A stretch of 64,000 bases of DNA from Rhytidiadelphus loreus. Lineage: Eukaryota > Streptophyta > Bryopsida > Hypnales > Hylocomiaceae. Positions 46,071 through 58,529 of the stretch are shown one piece after another. The stretch lies in the NCBI GenBank assembly GCA_947034895.1, contig OX344762.1, forward strand, positions 25,958,760 to 26,022,759, written 5' to 3'. How positions within the stretch are numbered: position 1 is the stretch's first letter; each line of letters opens with the position of its first letter. The translations under genes and the position numbers were made by a program. The notes under the pieces were generated by a model that worked only from the letters and a program-made list of their open reading frames with translations, did not search any database and had not been told where the DNA came from.

Positions 46071-49000
46071 TTACGCCTTGGATTTGACAACGCCCACTTC
46101 AGCAGGCCGAATAACGCGGTCATGAAGCTTGTAACCCACCTGCCATCATTCAGAATAGAACCCTTAGTATAAAAGAGACGCCCTGGACAAGCACTGAAAT
46201 GACTTGGAAAGTGAAGAGTTGAGGTTATTGTGCCTCAAGTCAGAAAAATATAGATACACTTATTGAATTGTCCGCATGCGGACTTCAAAATCAGAGCTGC
46301 TCTCTCGATTTGACTCGCAAGTATTTCATGCAACTACCGAGATTAGTGCACTGCTCAAACTCATTCGTTTCATAAACTGAAAAGATACTAATCAATCAAC
46401 AGAAAGTCTAGTGTTCGTTTCATTTATGCACCGAGAAAAAGTTCCTTCATAGAATTAAGCTCATAATCGTACCTTCGTGACTACAACAACTGTTCCTGGA
46501 GATTTGGTTTCATCGTCCAATTCAAACATTGCGGAATGATAGTTAGGGTCAAACTCTTGTCCCTCAGATTCGAACTTCTCTAAGCCATTCAGTCTGAACA
46601 CCTGGTTACATTAAAACACAAAGTGAGGTACTGTATTAACAAACCTATTCATCAATAGCAGGAACAGATTTGTAAAATGACACTATTTCAGACTGAACGC
46701 ATGAGCGAAATTTACAATACCATTGGAAGAATGATATAAATGTGTTCAGGTCTAACCAAGGTGTAAGGATTTGACAACAAAATCAGATCACAAATAGTAA
46801 TACAATGAAAAATTTACCAAAGAGAAAACAACCCCTGTCGGACTAGTATGAGCAAGACAACAGAGTCGAGATCTCAGGCGACGAACCTGTTGTAGCTGCT
46901 TTTCTGTCATCTCCACACCTTGCAATAACGAAGTCAAGAGCTTTGCTGCGCCACTAGGACCTTCTGGAGCAGAATCTAATTGACGGAAGCGTTGAGGAAC
47001 TGCCCCAGTAGCTCGCCCAAGATTATCAGCAACATCCAGTAATCCCTTAGCAAAACCCTGCATCCAAGAAATGGTTCCTATTAAACTCAGGAAGCAGATG
47101 CTTCAGAAATCCACATATGTACTAGATGTCCACATATCGATTGACCACAATGGATACCGACAAACACCGTTCTCAGAATGGCGGCTTGTTGTCTCAACCC
47201 AAAGGAAGAGAGTAGCAAAATTTCAGAAATATAGAAGTATAGTAAAGAAAGGAATGTGTTAAAAGTAATAGTAGCATGTTGGGGGCCAGAACTCCAAGGA
47301 ATGAATTTCTTATGACTGATAGAATTGAGACATGTGGTTACAGAAACAGTGGCAATCTAAGATTGTCAAAAAGGGATTTTGAATTATTCAAATAGAGAGG
47401 ATTCTACAGTGGATTGTACTGAAGATAATGCGAAAAGAGAAATGAATCCTTATTTGGAGCAGATACTTGCAATACCCGCTTGTTTTCGTCAGCAAAGAAA
47501 GAGGAAAGAATAATGGCGACTAAATTGCTCCCAGTACAATCAAAACCAAGAAAAGCAACAAGACAAGCGCTACTGTATGACAGGACAACATTGGACTTTT
47601 CATTGACGAAAACAAAGCACTTAGCACACCTGAAGGGCAAACTTGCGCGTAGTCTCTGCTTCCCGCCGAGCCCTGGCTATGACATTCTCAACTTCAGCAT
47701 AACTTCTAAGCACCTTATCCTGCAATTCCTCAATAACTTTGTCTCTGTCTTGCAATTGAGCGTCTCGTTCGGCTAGCAACTCAACTAAATCACTCCCCTT
47801 CTCATCGCTGGGTGTGTCGACTGTTTGAACTGGCTCAGAGGTCTCCTCAGCAGTTGCTGTCGAGCTAGTTTCTGTTGCAGAAGTCTCTGAACTGCCCCTC
47901 TTAGCTAAAGTAAAAACAATATCATGAGCGCGTCAGCATTCGTTATTACCATGCCCACTTCATTCCACCTGCAATTTCCTTGCAAATGCTTAAAACCAAA
48001 AGCACGAAGGTAGTGTATACTAAACCAGTTCACGACCAGATCACACCTCTATTACCAACAACTCATTGATTCGTACACTTGCTTGGGCTTATTAGCAAGA
48101 GGAGTGAGTATGACTTCGGTAAATGTCAATGGCCACTCATATTTGAACGGAAATGGGCTTGCCTACTGCCACAAATAGTGATCTATAACCTCTCACTTTG
48201 AAATTGCATAAGAAATTTACAGAGGGAAACAATCTGATTTCAACAGCTCTGGCTCTTGTAACCAAAGCGATCTCTCCACAAATCTATAGTGATCTCCCAA
48301 ATATGACACTCTGACTAATGTTGAAATGCTTCAAAATAACGCAAACAGTATCCGTACACACAGTTATAAAACAGCAGAAAAATCATCACACTCCGGTAAC
48401 TATACGATATTATCCTATGAGTTACCTGAAACGTCCGGAGACACGGCGGAAGATAATTTTGTAAAAGTGTGGAAATGTGAGGCAGAGGATACTTGAGGGA
48501 CTCCATGATGAAGAGTAGCAGTTGTCCACCTCTGTGCAAAAAGTAGAAGAGAATCATCAGATATTGCAGTCACAAAGCCATTGCACCCTTAACCCGTAAA
48601 GGACCATTGTCCCCTCGGGGGACAAAATGGATTTCGGGTAATTTCCTATGATCTCAATTTTCAGTGAATTTTTTTGAAACTTTCTCATAAGATAAGGAAA
48701 ACTTATGAGCTTTGTGAGAATATAAATTTTATTTCAATTGGTACCCAGGAGCAAAAGTTATGGCATCTTGAACATAATTTTCACGTCACCGGGCAGAAAA
48801 ATAAATCTACAAAAATTTGAAATTAATTTTTTAATTTTTTTCTTCTTAAAGATCATATTTTTGTCTACATGTGAAGCTTTGATTCATTCCATTTGGATTA
48901 GTAATGTGAAAGTTATGAACAATCTTGTTTTTCGGACAATTTGAGCATCTTCTTGAAAAAATAACTTATAGGATTCAATTCTGAATGCAATTTTCACAAT

Positions 49001-50240
49001 TTTTCAACAAAAATTGTTTGACAAGGTTAAGTTTTCTACTTAGAACAATCTCACCGTTGAGATTATTGTGTTTCAATCCCAGTTTAGAGCTATTAACGAT
49101 TTAGTTTTTCTTTCAATCTTGGACCTACTTCTACTGAACAATTTTTTAAAGAATGAAAATCAATTGTGTTTTTTTTTTTTTTTAAATTCTAGACTTTCAA
49201 CTCAATTCTTCAACACAAATTTTTTTTAATTCAAGGTCCATGGTGTAAATTTTTTCCCCAAATGGCATTCAAAGTCATCTGAAATTGCAGGCTAGTGTTC
49301 AAAAAAACTTTCTTTTTTCAACTTTGAATGCTAATATCTTCCAATCTGTATGGTCAATCTCCATGAAATTTTTACCACATGATACTATACTAGTAAAGTA
49401 CAAGATCCTACGGTTAGATTCTAAAAAAAGTATTGTTTTTTATTTTTTGGATGAATGCAACAAAAATGACAGTTTTGAGTAGCTTTTGACAGAAGAACGG
49501 CCCTGGTCCATTAGGGGTTAACCATAGAAATCGGACACTCGAAATCAATCCTACATTCAAGACAAATCAAAAAACAATCTCGGCAAATCTTCAAACTTCA
49601 TTACTCCCATGCAAGCGATTTAAGGTTTCAGAATAGTCTCGAAGTTCAATACTTCTAGGGTTTAGGGTTTTAAAGAAATTGTGCATACAGAATCCAGGGC
49701 ACCACATATTGGATCGGAGGGGGAACTAAGAAACAGAAACATTCGTGGGCGGAGAAAGAAATTCCGTGCCACTCATATACTGGTGCACTCACTTAATCCC
49801 CGTGAGAAGCTATTATAGGGTTCATGAGAAGCCTTGATGCTCATAACAAGGGTTTAGGGTTTTGAAAAAACAAAATCGTGCACAAAGAGTCCATTCGCAA
49901 GGCAACAACAAACCTTCAAGAGTTTAGAAAGAAATCATATCGCCAAATTTCTCGTAATCCTGAGAGGACGCCATTACAAGAATCAAAAAAACTTAAAATT
50001 CATTACCAGGGTTTAGGGTTTTCATTTTTTTTAATTAATAAAATCGCGTAAGAAGAGTCCAAAATAAAGGATTGCAAGGCGAGAACAAACCTTCGAGAGC
50101 GGGGAAAGAAATTCCAAGTCGCTCGATTTCCTGAGATTCACAGACTTCGCGACCGACGATGGTGGCGCACGAAAACACCGTATCTGCGGCGCCTTCTGGA
50201 ACGCTTTCAATAGCAACCGGGCGTGCTTCATGTTACTCAT
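46071..50240 (-). CDS. Mitochondrial GrpE (Mge1-type) nucleotide exchange factor, six exons
   Basis: Releases ADP from mitochondrial Hsp70 during protein import and folding. Exons on the minus strand: 50240-50091, 48531-48426, 47904-47630, 47057-46887, 46601-46473, 46139-46071. They sum to 900 nt (299 codons plus stop), all with GT-AG borders and continuous phase. Residues 1 to about 85 are Arg/Ser/Ala-rich with few acids, as in a mitochondrial presequence. Residues about 86-120 are a Ser/Thr/Glu-rich linker. Residues about 125-177 form the long coiled-coil helix of GrpE ('LLAERDAQLQDRDKVIEELQ' onward). Then comes 'GFAKGLLDVADNLGRA', and the C-terminal beta domain carries 'FDPNYHSAMFE' and 'GYKLHDRVIRPAEVGVV'. 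Length and order fit plant mitochondrial GrpE. The first intron is 1.56 kb and holds a transposon. A plastid location is less likely because of the family resemblance, but is not excluded. Confidence 0.93.
48589..49520. mobile_element. TIR element in GrpE intron 1, about 0.93 kb
   Basis: The left end 'ttaacccgtaaaggacca' and the right end (complement) 'ttaacccctaatggacca' are inverted repeats. The interior is AT-rich with no transposase. Related DNA lies at about 50600-51735 in reversed order, and the distal parts resemble 25.2-26.7 kb, so the family is dispersed in this region. Confidence 0.7.
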
Positions 50241-50600
50241 GGCTGCCGAAGGAAGCAGAATCCCGCAAATCGGAATCTACTAAAACCTTCAAAATGTAAG
50301 GGATTTTCCCCGTGCCTGGAAACCCAAAATCTACACAACAAAACTGAGGACACGGGGAATAATTGTGACGAAGTTTGATGGAGCTGGAGAGGGGTTCGAT
50401 GGATTCGCTAGAGTGGCGATCAAGCAAATGAATTGCGGCTGAATGGAACACAGGCGCTCACAGCGGCGACTGAAGAACCAAGAACGCCGAGAAATAGAGC
50501 CAAAGCGCCGAGAACCTGCAGCGGCCACGTGTCATGTCTATACTGGTTATTGCTTCTAGACCTATGTGGCGTCTTAACCTACAGGACCGAGGTCTTTTTT
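50241..50600 (-). promoter_or_regulatory. GrpE upstream region
   Basis: A GC-richer block directly upstream of the GrpE start, bounded by AT-rich repeat DNA. It probably holds the promoter and 5' untranslated region. No TATA box is placed with confidence, and the overlapping short minus-strand frames are not supported as genes. Confidence 0.45.
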
Positions 50601-51735
50601 CTGCCAAAAAAATACTCAAAACAGTAATTTCTATAGCAAAGAGTAAAAAAAATTGATTTTTTTTTTTTTTCACATCTAACCATAGGATCTTACACCTATT
50701 GTAACTGTACCCAATTCCAACCAGGACCCAATTCCAACCAAATGAAAAGCGTAAATAGATTTCAGAATACAAATGTGTGATTGTTGTACATGCCTTAACT
50801 TTACAATCATGCAAGTTAAGGCATGTACTACAGTCACAGATTTGTTTTCTACAATCAATGAGGGCTTTTCATTTGGTTGGAATTGGGTCCCGGTTGGAAT
50901 TGGGTGGAGCCACCCTAACTATTATGAAATTGTGTGGGAAAAATTTCAAAATTTTTGACCACACAAATTGCAAGATATCTACATTTGAAGTAAAAAAAAC
51001 AAGTTTTATAGTACATTGTAGGACTATAATACCATATTTGACTTTGAACCTTCTTTACTTAAATTTTTTGCACTACAGAGTTTTGAGCTTTAAATCTTTA
51101 TTGTTGAGAATTGAGTTAAGAGTTTAGAAAAAAGAAAAAACTTTAAAAAAACTTTATTATTATTTATTTCTAAATTGTTAAGTAGAAGTAGGTACAAGAT
51201 AGAAGGAAAATCTAAATTATTAATATCTCTAAAATGGAATTAAAATGCACTAATCCCAATGGTGATATTGTTCTAGGAAGCAAACTAAACCATTTGGAAC
51301 TCTTTTTTTTGAAAAATTGTAAAAATTGCATTAAAAAATGAATCCTACAAGTTATTATTTCAAGAAGATGCTCTAATTGCTTGAAAAACAAGATTGTCCA
51401 TAACTTTCTCATAACAAATCCAAATGGAATGAATCAAAGCTTTCGATGTAAAAAAATATATAATCTATGAGAAAAATAAAAAAATTTAATTTAATTCAAA
51501 TTTCTGAATTTTTCATTTGTTGCCCCCTCCTCCCTTCCTTTGTTTTCAGCTTATTTGGGCATAACTTTTGTTCCCAAGTATGGATTGAAAAAAAAATTAC
51601 ATTTCCATAAAGCTAATTAATTTTTCTATCTTCAAAAAAAATTTAAAAAATTAGGGCAGAAATTAAGACTATAGGTACATGCCCAAAATCCCACTTGTCC
51701 CCCAAAGGGACAAATGGCCCTTTAAGGATTAAACC
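50600..51735. mobile_element. Second, reversed copy of the GrpE-intron element family
   Basis: The right end reads (complement) 'taatccttaaagggcca' followed by a 'gtccctttgggggac' block, as at the left end of the element at 48589. The part at 50680-50700 matches the complement of 49400-49430 ('aagatcctacggttagat' type). It is interrupted by a hairpin at 50709-50905. The limit near 50600 is approximate. Confidence 0.5.
50709..50905. repeat. Long hairpin, about 197 bp
   Basis: The left arm 'acccaattccaaccaggacc' and the right arm 'ggttggaattgggt', with the inner arms 'aatgaaaagc'/'gcttttcatt' and 'catgccttaactt'/'aagttaaggcatg', pair around a loop near 50805. It is probably a MITE, but the fold also resembles a small-RNA precursor. 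Confidence 0.75.
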
Positions 51736-52017
51736 CTCAACATCAAAAAAGTCCCCAAGTAAGGTAACCAAACCTATTCTTACCCCTTTGAGAGATTTTC
51801 CTTCTTCCTATTATTTGACTTTAAGAAATTAATTAATTTTTCTCAATTAGTCTTTTGAAGGAAAACTCAATGAAAAAAATCTATTTCAAAATTGTTTCTT
51901 TTGAATTTCTTAAGAATACTTTTAATGAAAATTAGTAGCTACCTATTAGTATTTCTAAACATGTATTAAAAATACTCTTCAAAAGTAGGTTACAATCAAT
52001 GGATCTAAAAGGTGAAT

Positions 52018-52350
52018 TCCATCTTTAATGTGTTTGTTAGAAAGTAGCCCCTACAAAGAATTGGCATATTCCTTTCATCATCTTTAATGCCTTTTTTAGG
52101 AAGTAGATCCTAAAAAGAACTGGCATATTTTTTTCACCATCCTTAATGCCTTTGTTAGATGACATAGACCCCACAAAAAACTAATATATTCTTTCACCAT
52201 CCATAATGCCTTTATTAGGAAGTAGACCCTACAAAAAACTGACATATTCTTTTTACCACCCTTAATGCCTTTATTAGGAGGTAGACCCTATAGGCATATT
52301 CCTTTCGCCATCCTTGATGCCTTTGTTAGGTAGACCCTATAAAGAACTAA
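52018..52350. repeat. Minisatellite, unit about 60 bp, about 6 copies
   Basis: Head-to-tail units of the form 'ccatctttaatgcctttgtt' then 'aggaagtagaccctacaaag' then 'aactgacatattctttcac', each with several changes. Non-coding. Confidence 0.85.
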
Positions 52351-53035
52351 CATATGTTTTCCTTTGAGAAATTTTCAAGGTTCCTTATGACAACAAGGGC
52401 ATTAGATTTAGTATTGATTGGATTTATTTCTAGAGCATTGTAGAAAACTTGTCTTTGTTTTGGCCTCATTTGTTCATAGTTCCACTAACAACCATTACGT
52501 TGGAAGAAGTTTAGTTGATTTTTGGAATGACCTTTGGAATTTTTGTATTAACAATTGTACTAAGGGTTATTGAAGCAATTGTGGGGTGAGTTTTGAAGTA
52601 CCGAGACTAATATGAAATGAAGCCAAGATAAAAATGGTAGAATGAAGCTACGACAAAAATGGTGAAATGAAGCCATAATGAATTGGAAATTTAAAAAGAA
52701 ATTTATGAGAATTGGAATGGTTCATTTTGTAACTATAGTGAATTAAGTGTCTTTTAATTAAAAGAGTTGAAAAATAATTTGAAAAAAACAATGATAACCT
52801 TTTGGGATCAATTAATTTCTAAAGCAAAAACCATAAAAATTTGGATTTGAATTTGGATTTGAATTTGGATTTGAAAAAATATAAGAGTTGGTAGGATTCA
52901 CTTTGCATCTATAGGAGTTGGATCTCTTGGATTTCTATATTGACGAATATAGAATTCAACGTTAGCTATTGATTAGCATACACTTCTTAAGTCCTATATA
53001 CCAGTAATGAGTTCATAGTTGCCAAAACTTCCATG

Positions 53036-54307
53036 CACTACAAGGAAATGGGGGTAAATGTAACCATAGAAGAATGACTGCTTGTCCGGAACGACTTGAA
53101 TATGACTCATGTTCCCTAATTGCACCAAGGGTTTGGGATTGTCATCGTTAGAGTCAATTCAGAGTCACATTCGCGACTATAGGATGACGACTTAGCGGTA
53201 GGGAGTCTTCATCCACATTTTTACATCTAGAACATGTTGTCTTTATCTAGTCCCGCAATGTGCTGAAAAACTTGTTTTTTCCACTTTAAATGATGTGAAT
53301 ATTATTTTCTAAAATCTAGGAAATGTGAATATTATTTTCTAATATCTAAAAGATTTGAAGATTATTTTCAAGTCATTTAGTGTGTGAATACAAAGAATTC
53401 AAGTAACAAGCCTTTTATACAAGTGGCGTGGTAGGAGGCAAGACAAACCATGTGGAATTTGTAAAATGTTGATGCAATAGTAGAGTAGTGATGTGGAAGT
53501 CATTATGTAGTTGTGTTAGAGTAGTAGGGATTATACTCTAACACAACTACATAATGACTTCCACATCACTACTCTACTATTGCATCAACATTTTACAAAT
53601 CCCGCATGGTTTGTCTTGCCTCCTGCCACCCCACTTGTATAAAAGGCTTGTTATTTGAACTCTTTGTATTCACACACTAAATGGCTTGAAAATCCATTTG
53701 ACACATATATAAAATATAGTGTATTGTATATTTGTATATGGTGTATGATGTATGAATCATGTATTTGTATATGGTGTATGAATCATATATTTGTATATGA
53801 TGTATGGTGTTCGGTATATGGTGTACTCATTTTGCACATTTCATCACAACTTGAAAATAATCTTCAAATCTTTTAGATATTAGAAAATAATATTGACATT
53901 TCTTAGATTTCAGAAGAAAAATATTTAAATTTCCTAGATTTTAGAAAATAATCCTAGATTTTAGAAAATAATCCTAGATTTTAGAAAATAATATTCACAT
54001 TTCCTAGATTTTAGAATACAATCCTAGATTTCAGAAGAAAAATATTCACATTTCCTAGATTTCAGATTATAATCCTAGATTTCAGAAGAAAAATATTCAC
54101 ATTTCCTAGATTTACCACTTTGGAAGTTTCATCCAAAACCCCATCCAAGCTCACAATGGATGGTGATAATACTGTGGCAGTCATTTATAAAAATGACTAG
54201 TCCACTATGACTCTAGGGGCCAAAATCACACTGCAGTCATTTTTGTCCACAATGACTCCTATGCAGTCATTCTTTGCAGTCATTTATACATTGTTTTTCT
54301 TGTAGTG
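53036..54307. mobile_element. CACTA-ended foldback element, 1272 bp, 3-bp target duplication
   Basis: The ends are 'cactacaaggaaa' and 'tttttcttgtagtg', and 'atg' flanks both (53033-53035 and 54308-54310), as expected for the CACTA (En/Spm) superfamily. Inside, about 53374-53525 and 53536-53695 are near-perfect inverted copies separated by about 10 bp. Outer arms ('ctaaaatctaggaaatgtgaa' type) pair again at 53275-53370 and 53850-54115, with a 'gtatatggtgtatgat' repeat insert at about 53700-53830. There is no transposase. Confidence 0.88.
53900..54115. repeat. Short tandem repeats of a 'cctagattttagaaaataat' motif
   Basis: The motif and its 'cctagatttcagaagaaaaa' variant recur about eight times in the right arm of the foldback element, an expansion not matched in full by the left arm. 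Confidence 0.8.
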
Positions 54308-54310
54308 ATG

Positions 54311-56312
54311 TTGATTGAATTTTAGAGAATTTTAGCCCTCAAAGTTGAACCTAAGTATGATTATTTTTTCAAACTATATTTTGTACGTACTTATGAATGT
54401 GATTTTTTATATTTATTTTTAAGAAATTGATTCAGTGTCTTAAAATATGATAGTTGTAAAAATTTCATAGTATTTTGGAATTTTTTTGGAATTACCATAA
54501 ATTTTAACATAAAAAGTGAAACAATTCATTTCAAATGCAATTGATGCTCAAAATTTTTGAAGACCTCTCAAGATTTGTATTATAGTGTTGAACATCACAA
54601 TGCACATTTTTTTATTGTATCATTCTAAAATTAAAAAATTAGCAATCCTATACTTGCAAATTCATTGGATCCTCCAAAAGGCCATTTGACTTTTGGCAAT
54701 AATGCAATACAACAAAAATAATGTTTAAAAAAATGGAAAAAAAAGATAATGTTTTTAACTTTAGATTCTTTAATTTAAAAAATAAATAAATAATTCCCGC
54801 TTTTGTTATATTTGCACTACTGTCAAATTCAAAGTCAAAAGGTCTTTTGGAGGACCTAGATTTTATGTAATGCATATTTCAAAATTGGTAGTCCAAATTT
54901 CAGAATTTTTTCAATATTTTAAGTAGAAATACAAATAAATAGCCAAAGAATATCAATGAAAAATTATTTCCAATAGAAATTGCATGCTTTCCTAGTTTCA
55001 ATATCTATTTGAAGATTTCCATCACCAAGGTCTCCAAACCCTCTAAATGGAGCCTTGAAACCTTTCAATTGAGCATCATTGTAGTGCAAAGAGCAACAAA
55101 GCCTTAGTTCTATTATACAATCTATTAGATTTTTGTAGCATGAAATATCCTTTTAGATCTTCATTCTTCACTTATTATTGTGCTTCCTTCCTTTCTTGTG
55201 ATCTCTAATTTGGTTCTCATGTAAAATCACTTATATAGAGTCTTTTTGACATGTTGAGAGGATTAGGACTTTTAAAAAAAAAATCAAAGTTTGTCTAGAA
55301 ACTTAAGTTTTCAATACCAAAAACTGAGGATCATGGATTTTTATTAGCAATAAATTAAGAAAGAGATGAAGTACAAAAAAATCTTCCTTATAATAGAATT
55401 ATTGAATTTTTTTATGGAAATTATTTATTTAACTAAGTTTTTATTTTCATTTATAATCTTATTATTGAGCAATGACTTCTAGGCCTATACATAACAAGGA
55501 CTAGGGGATATCACTACTAAGTATAGTAGAACTTTCTTCTATAACACTTCATCAACTAAAGATTTTGGATCTTTATGTTTGGTTCATGAGACTTTAAAGA
55601 TGGAATTTAAACTTCCACCCTTGCAAAACGTAGTGCATTAAGCTTTTAAGAATCTTTTGCACAAAAAAAGTAGATCATATTTTGCATTTGCCCAATGTAG
55701 TTCCATTACTTTCTCCTACAATCTTTTGGACTTAGATGTGGGATCTTAAGCAAATGATCGGGCAAATGATCTTTTCTCTCTCAATAATGACCTCAATAGT
55801 CAATATTAAAGAAAAAAGTCATGTTCTTCTCACTAACAAAATGGTATCATTTTTAACTAAATACTATAGTGATAGGACGTCAAAAACAAACTAAGTGAAG
55901 ATGCGCCAAATGTGGAGCGCTTGGTGACATAAGGGAAGCACATTCAATTATGACATCTTTTCTTCTTTAACATCTAAACATAGATTTAGTGAACACTTCC
56001 ATGATTCAAAACCACCACTTAAAATTTTTCAAAAGCAATCATTGCAATGAAAGGTGAGGAGTTATTTGAAGATGAGATGTTAGACATTTTGTGCTTCAAG
56101 GGTATCCATTCAAGATAATTCTAGTATTATGTATAAGATACTCTATGTTTTAAACTTTTAAACTTTGATAAATATTACTAGAGCATTGAAAAATTACCAA
56201 AATATTTGGTTTGCACTTCTGATGAGTTTGCTAACAATCTCATCAAATTTTTTGGTCATTTGACCACTAATTAAGATAGGACCAAAATTATATTGGCTTT
56301 TAGGTACTTATG
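54311..56312. other. AT-rich intergenic DNA
   Basis: No supported gene. A short inverted pair near 54655-54690 and 54825-54860 ('tcctccaaaaggccatttga' and 'caaaaggtcttttggaggac') marks another small foldback segment of about 200 bp. Confidence 0.45.
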
Positions 56313-56694
56313 CCTTAATCCTTAAAGGACGAAAGGGTGACCTTAGAAATCATGCCTTTCCATTACCGTGTGAACCATTAGCTAAAGAAATAGCAAAAGC
56401 ACTCATTGGAAGTCAAAATAGTGTAGTCTAAGACCTCCCCTTTTCACAACAAAATTCCAAGGATGAATAGTTGCACTTATGCCCACACTTATGTCCTATT
56501 AGAAGGATCATTCCTTATCATCCATCAAATGCCAAACGTCCGCATCACGTTTAATCCTTAAACGTCAAAGAGGACGTTTGGCATCCAATGGATGACAGAG
56601 AATCTTTATACTAGGATTCTTTATTATCCATGATTCACACGATAATGGAAAGGATGATTTCCAAGATCACCCCTTCGTCCTTTGAGGGTTAAGG
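56313..56694. mobile_element. Foldback MITE, about 382 bp
   Basis: TIRs of about 65 bp: left 'ccttaatccttaaaggacga', right (complement) 'cccttaaccctcaaaggacg', continuing through 'tttccattaccgtgtgaa'. The middle also folds: 'tgccaaacgtcc' pairs with 'ggacgtttggca'. A partial copy in the same orientation is at about 63005-63165. Confidence 0.8.
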
Positions 56695-58121
56695 GTTCAC
56701 TTGATCCAAAACTCCCCCAACTTACCGGTGTTGATCGAGAAGCAACACCTTTGCTTGAGTCCCTTGAGTAAGTAACACGACATGTATATCATTATCCAAG
56801 ATTACTAGCTGTGTTTCTCTCCAAGCTCATAAATGTCACAGAAGGCAACATATCAATCCCATCATAGGCCGCAGAAAATAATCCAAAAAGTCCATAGACC
56901 CACTAATTATGGAATTTCACAGCTTGAGGTATGGAATTTCACACTCAATTCCATTCACAAAATTAATTACGTACACAAACTCCACAGTTTCAGTACGTAT
57001 GCGGGAAATGGGTAACTGTCTCCATCGTCTTCCATACTTTACGTACGACACACCTTGAGAAAACTCCATTCATAGCTAGCCCCATTGATCGATCCGATCG
57101 AACTCATCGATCAGCGACTTAATTAAAGTCAGGCTAGATTCTCCACAGATAGTCCAATAGATCAAGCTAGCTTGTACAATTCATTAAATCTCCAGGGAAT
57201 TCAGTTCTGTACGTAGTTACCGTCATTTTCTAGCAGTAGGACAATTGCAGTACGTGTGATTTGCGTTTCGAGCTTCCGTCGGAAGCAAGCTGTGACCTAG
57301 CTTTCCCGCCGAGCTCGGTAGTGGGGTTAATTGCAGCTTGAAATCACTATGAAATCCAGTTCCGAGATCCAGTCTAGGTAACACATTAAGCCCGCTATCT
57401 CTCTGTGTCTCTCTCTTTGTCTCGTTGCCTTCCTTAACTTGAGTTCTCCTCAGATCTGGCATGTTCTTCAATTGTGCCATTCGTTAATTTCCTCGCTTTC
57501 TTTGCAGCACCTTGTCAGGTACGATTTCAAGTTTCGTTATTGACACACACACAGATTGATCTCGATCACGAGTCGTTTGTGCAAGTAAGGAATTTTAGGG
57601 CTTGGAATAGTAAGAGTTAGGATTTGTGTGCTTCAACTGTGGTATTGACTGCGGAGTTGCGCTACGGAGTTGCGTCTATGGAGTATATATTAGGGCTTTG
57701 ATCTCTGCTGGTGGTTCTGCTCTAGCCTGGAGTATTGTTCTCGATCTAGCTAGAATGCTAAGTGAGTCTGGCTCATCATCTTAAAAGCGCGTACCTGTAT
57801 CCCGGCGTCATTAATTAAACGCAGCTGGATTACAAAGCTCAACCAATTAAGTAGTACAGAGCTAGTCCAGCAACGTACAGGTGACAAAGAGTATTTGCTA
57901 ATCGTTGAATTGACTTGGACAAACAACGGTATTACTATCAGTTGGACACTGCTCAATTCGATAATGACGTCCTCGCAATAGCTCGACGTGTACTTTTTGG
58001 ATTTCTCTGGTGAACTCAGTCCACCATGCATGAGCGCGAAACCTTACAAATTAAATCGGATCCTCTCTTTGCTGTGCAGACAGGCCTTGCATGAGTTGAA
58101 GGCTTGGATTAATTAGCATCG
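56695..58121. other. Intergenic DNA and SPH upstream region
   Basis: Composition rises from about 57000 with 'cgatcgatcgaactcatcgat'-like GATC tracts, as at the other gene starts of this window. No additional gene is supported: minus frames at 57223-57480 and 57750-58031 have no recognised domain and probably overlap the leader of the SPH gene. Confidence 0.4.
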
Positions 58122-58529
58122 ATGGAGAAGGGCGGGGAGATCAAGGGTCGTCTCCTGGTGATCGTGGTGGTCATCCTGGCGTTGCTAAACTTATCGCACG
58201 CGATGGTGGTCTCCATCGGGAACGACATGCCAGGTCCCATCGCAGTCCACTGCTTCGGCAAGCAGGAGGGCGACTTGGGTTTAAAATTTCTGTCGGTAGG
58301 GAAGTCCTACGACTTCACCGTGCCTGGGAGTTTCTTCTCGGGGAGGATATACTCGTGTACGTTTGTGGCGACGGGGAAGCCCACCACCACGTTCGACGTG
58401 TTCACGGGGTGGGGGGGCATCAAGAACGCGCCGTGCGGGTGCACGGGGGAGGTTTGCCAGTGGGTGGTGAATGAGAATTTCGGGTTTGCCTGCAATAACT
58501 ACGCGTATACTCGCCCATGGGGCAACTGA
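58122..58529 (+). CDS. S1/SPH self-incompatibility-like secreted protein, 135 aa
   Basis: A small secreted protein of the plant S1 (SPH) family, a beta-sandwich family whose poppy founder acts in pollen recognition; functions of most members are unknown. Residues about 9-27 are a hydrophobic signal peptide (LLVIVVVILALLNLSHA). The mature part has family hallmarks: 'VVSIGNDMPGPIAVHCFGKQ' (29-48), 'EGDLGLKFLSVGKSYDF' (49-65), and 'YSCTFVATGK' (77-86). Six Cys follow the signal (44, 79, 105, 107, 112, 124); the usual core is about four, and the C-G-C-x4-C cluster is an addition. Single exon, normal start at the first ATG, stop TGA. A polyadenylation-like 'aataaa' lies at about 58702. Coding DNA is GC-rich compared with the flanks. 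The name rests on family resemblance; no role in self-incompatibility is implied. Confidence 0.85.
   Translation: MEKGGEIKGRLLVIVVVILALLNLSHAMVVSIGNDMPGPIAVHCFGKQEGDLGLKFLSVGKSYDFTVPGSFFSGRIYSCTFVATGKPTTTFDVFTGWGGIKNAPCGCTGEVCQWVVNENFGFACNNYAYTRPWGN

Noticed and set aside
50458..50814. 118-codon minus-strand frame upstream of GrpE
   Set aside because: It runs through the hairpin at 50709-50905 and a poly-A tract; composition is that of repeat DNA.
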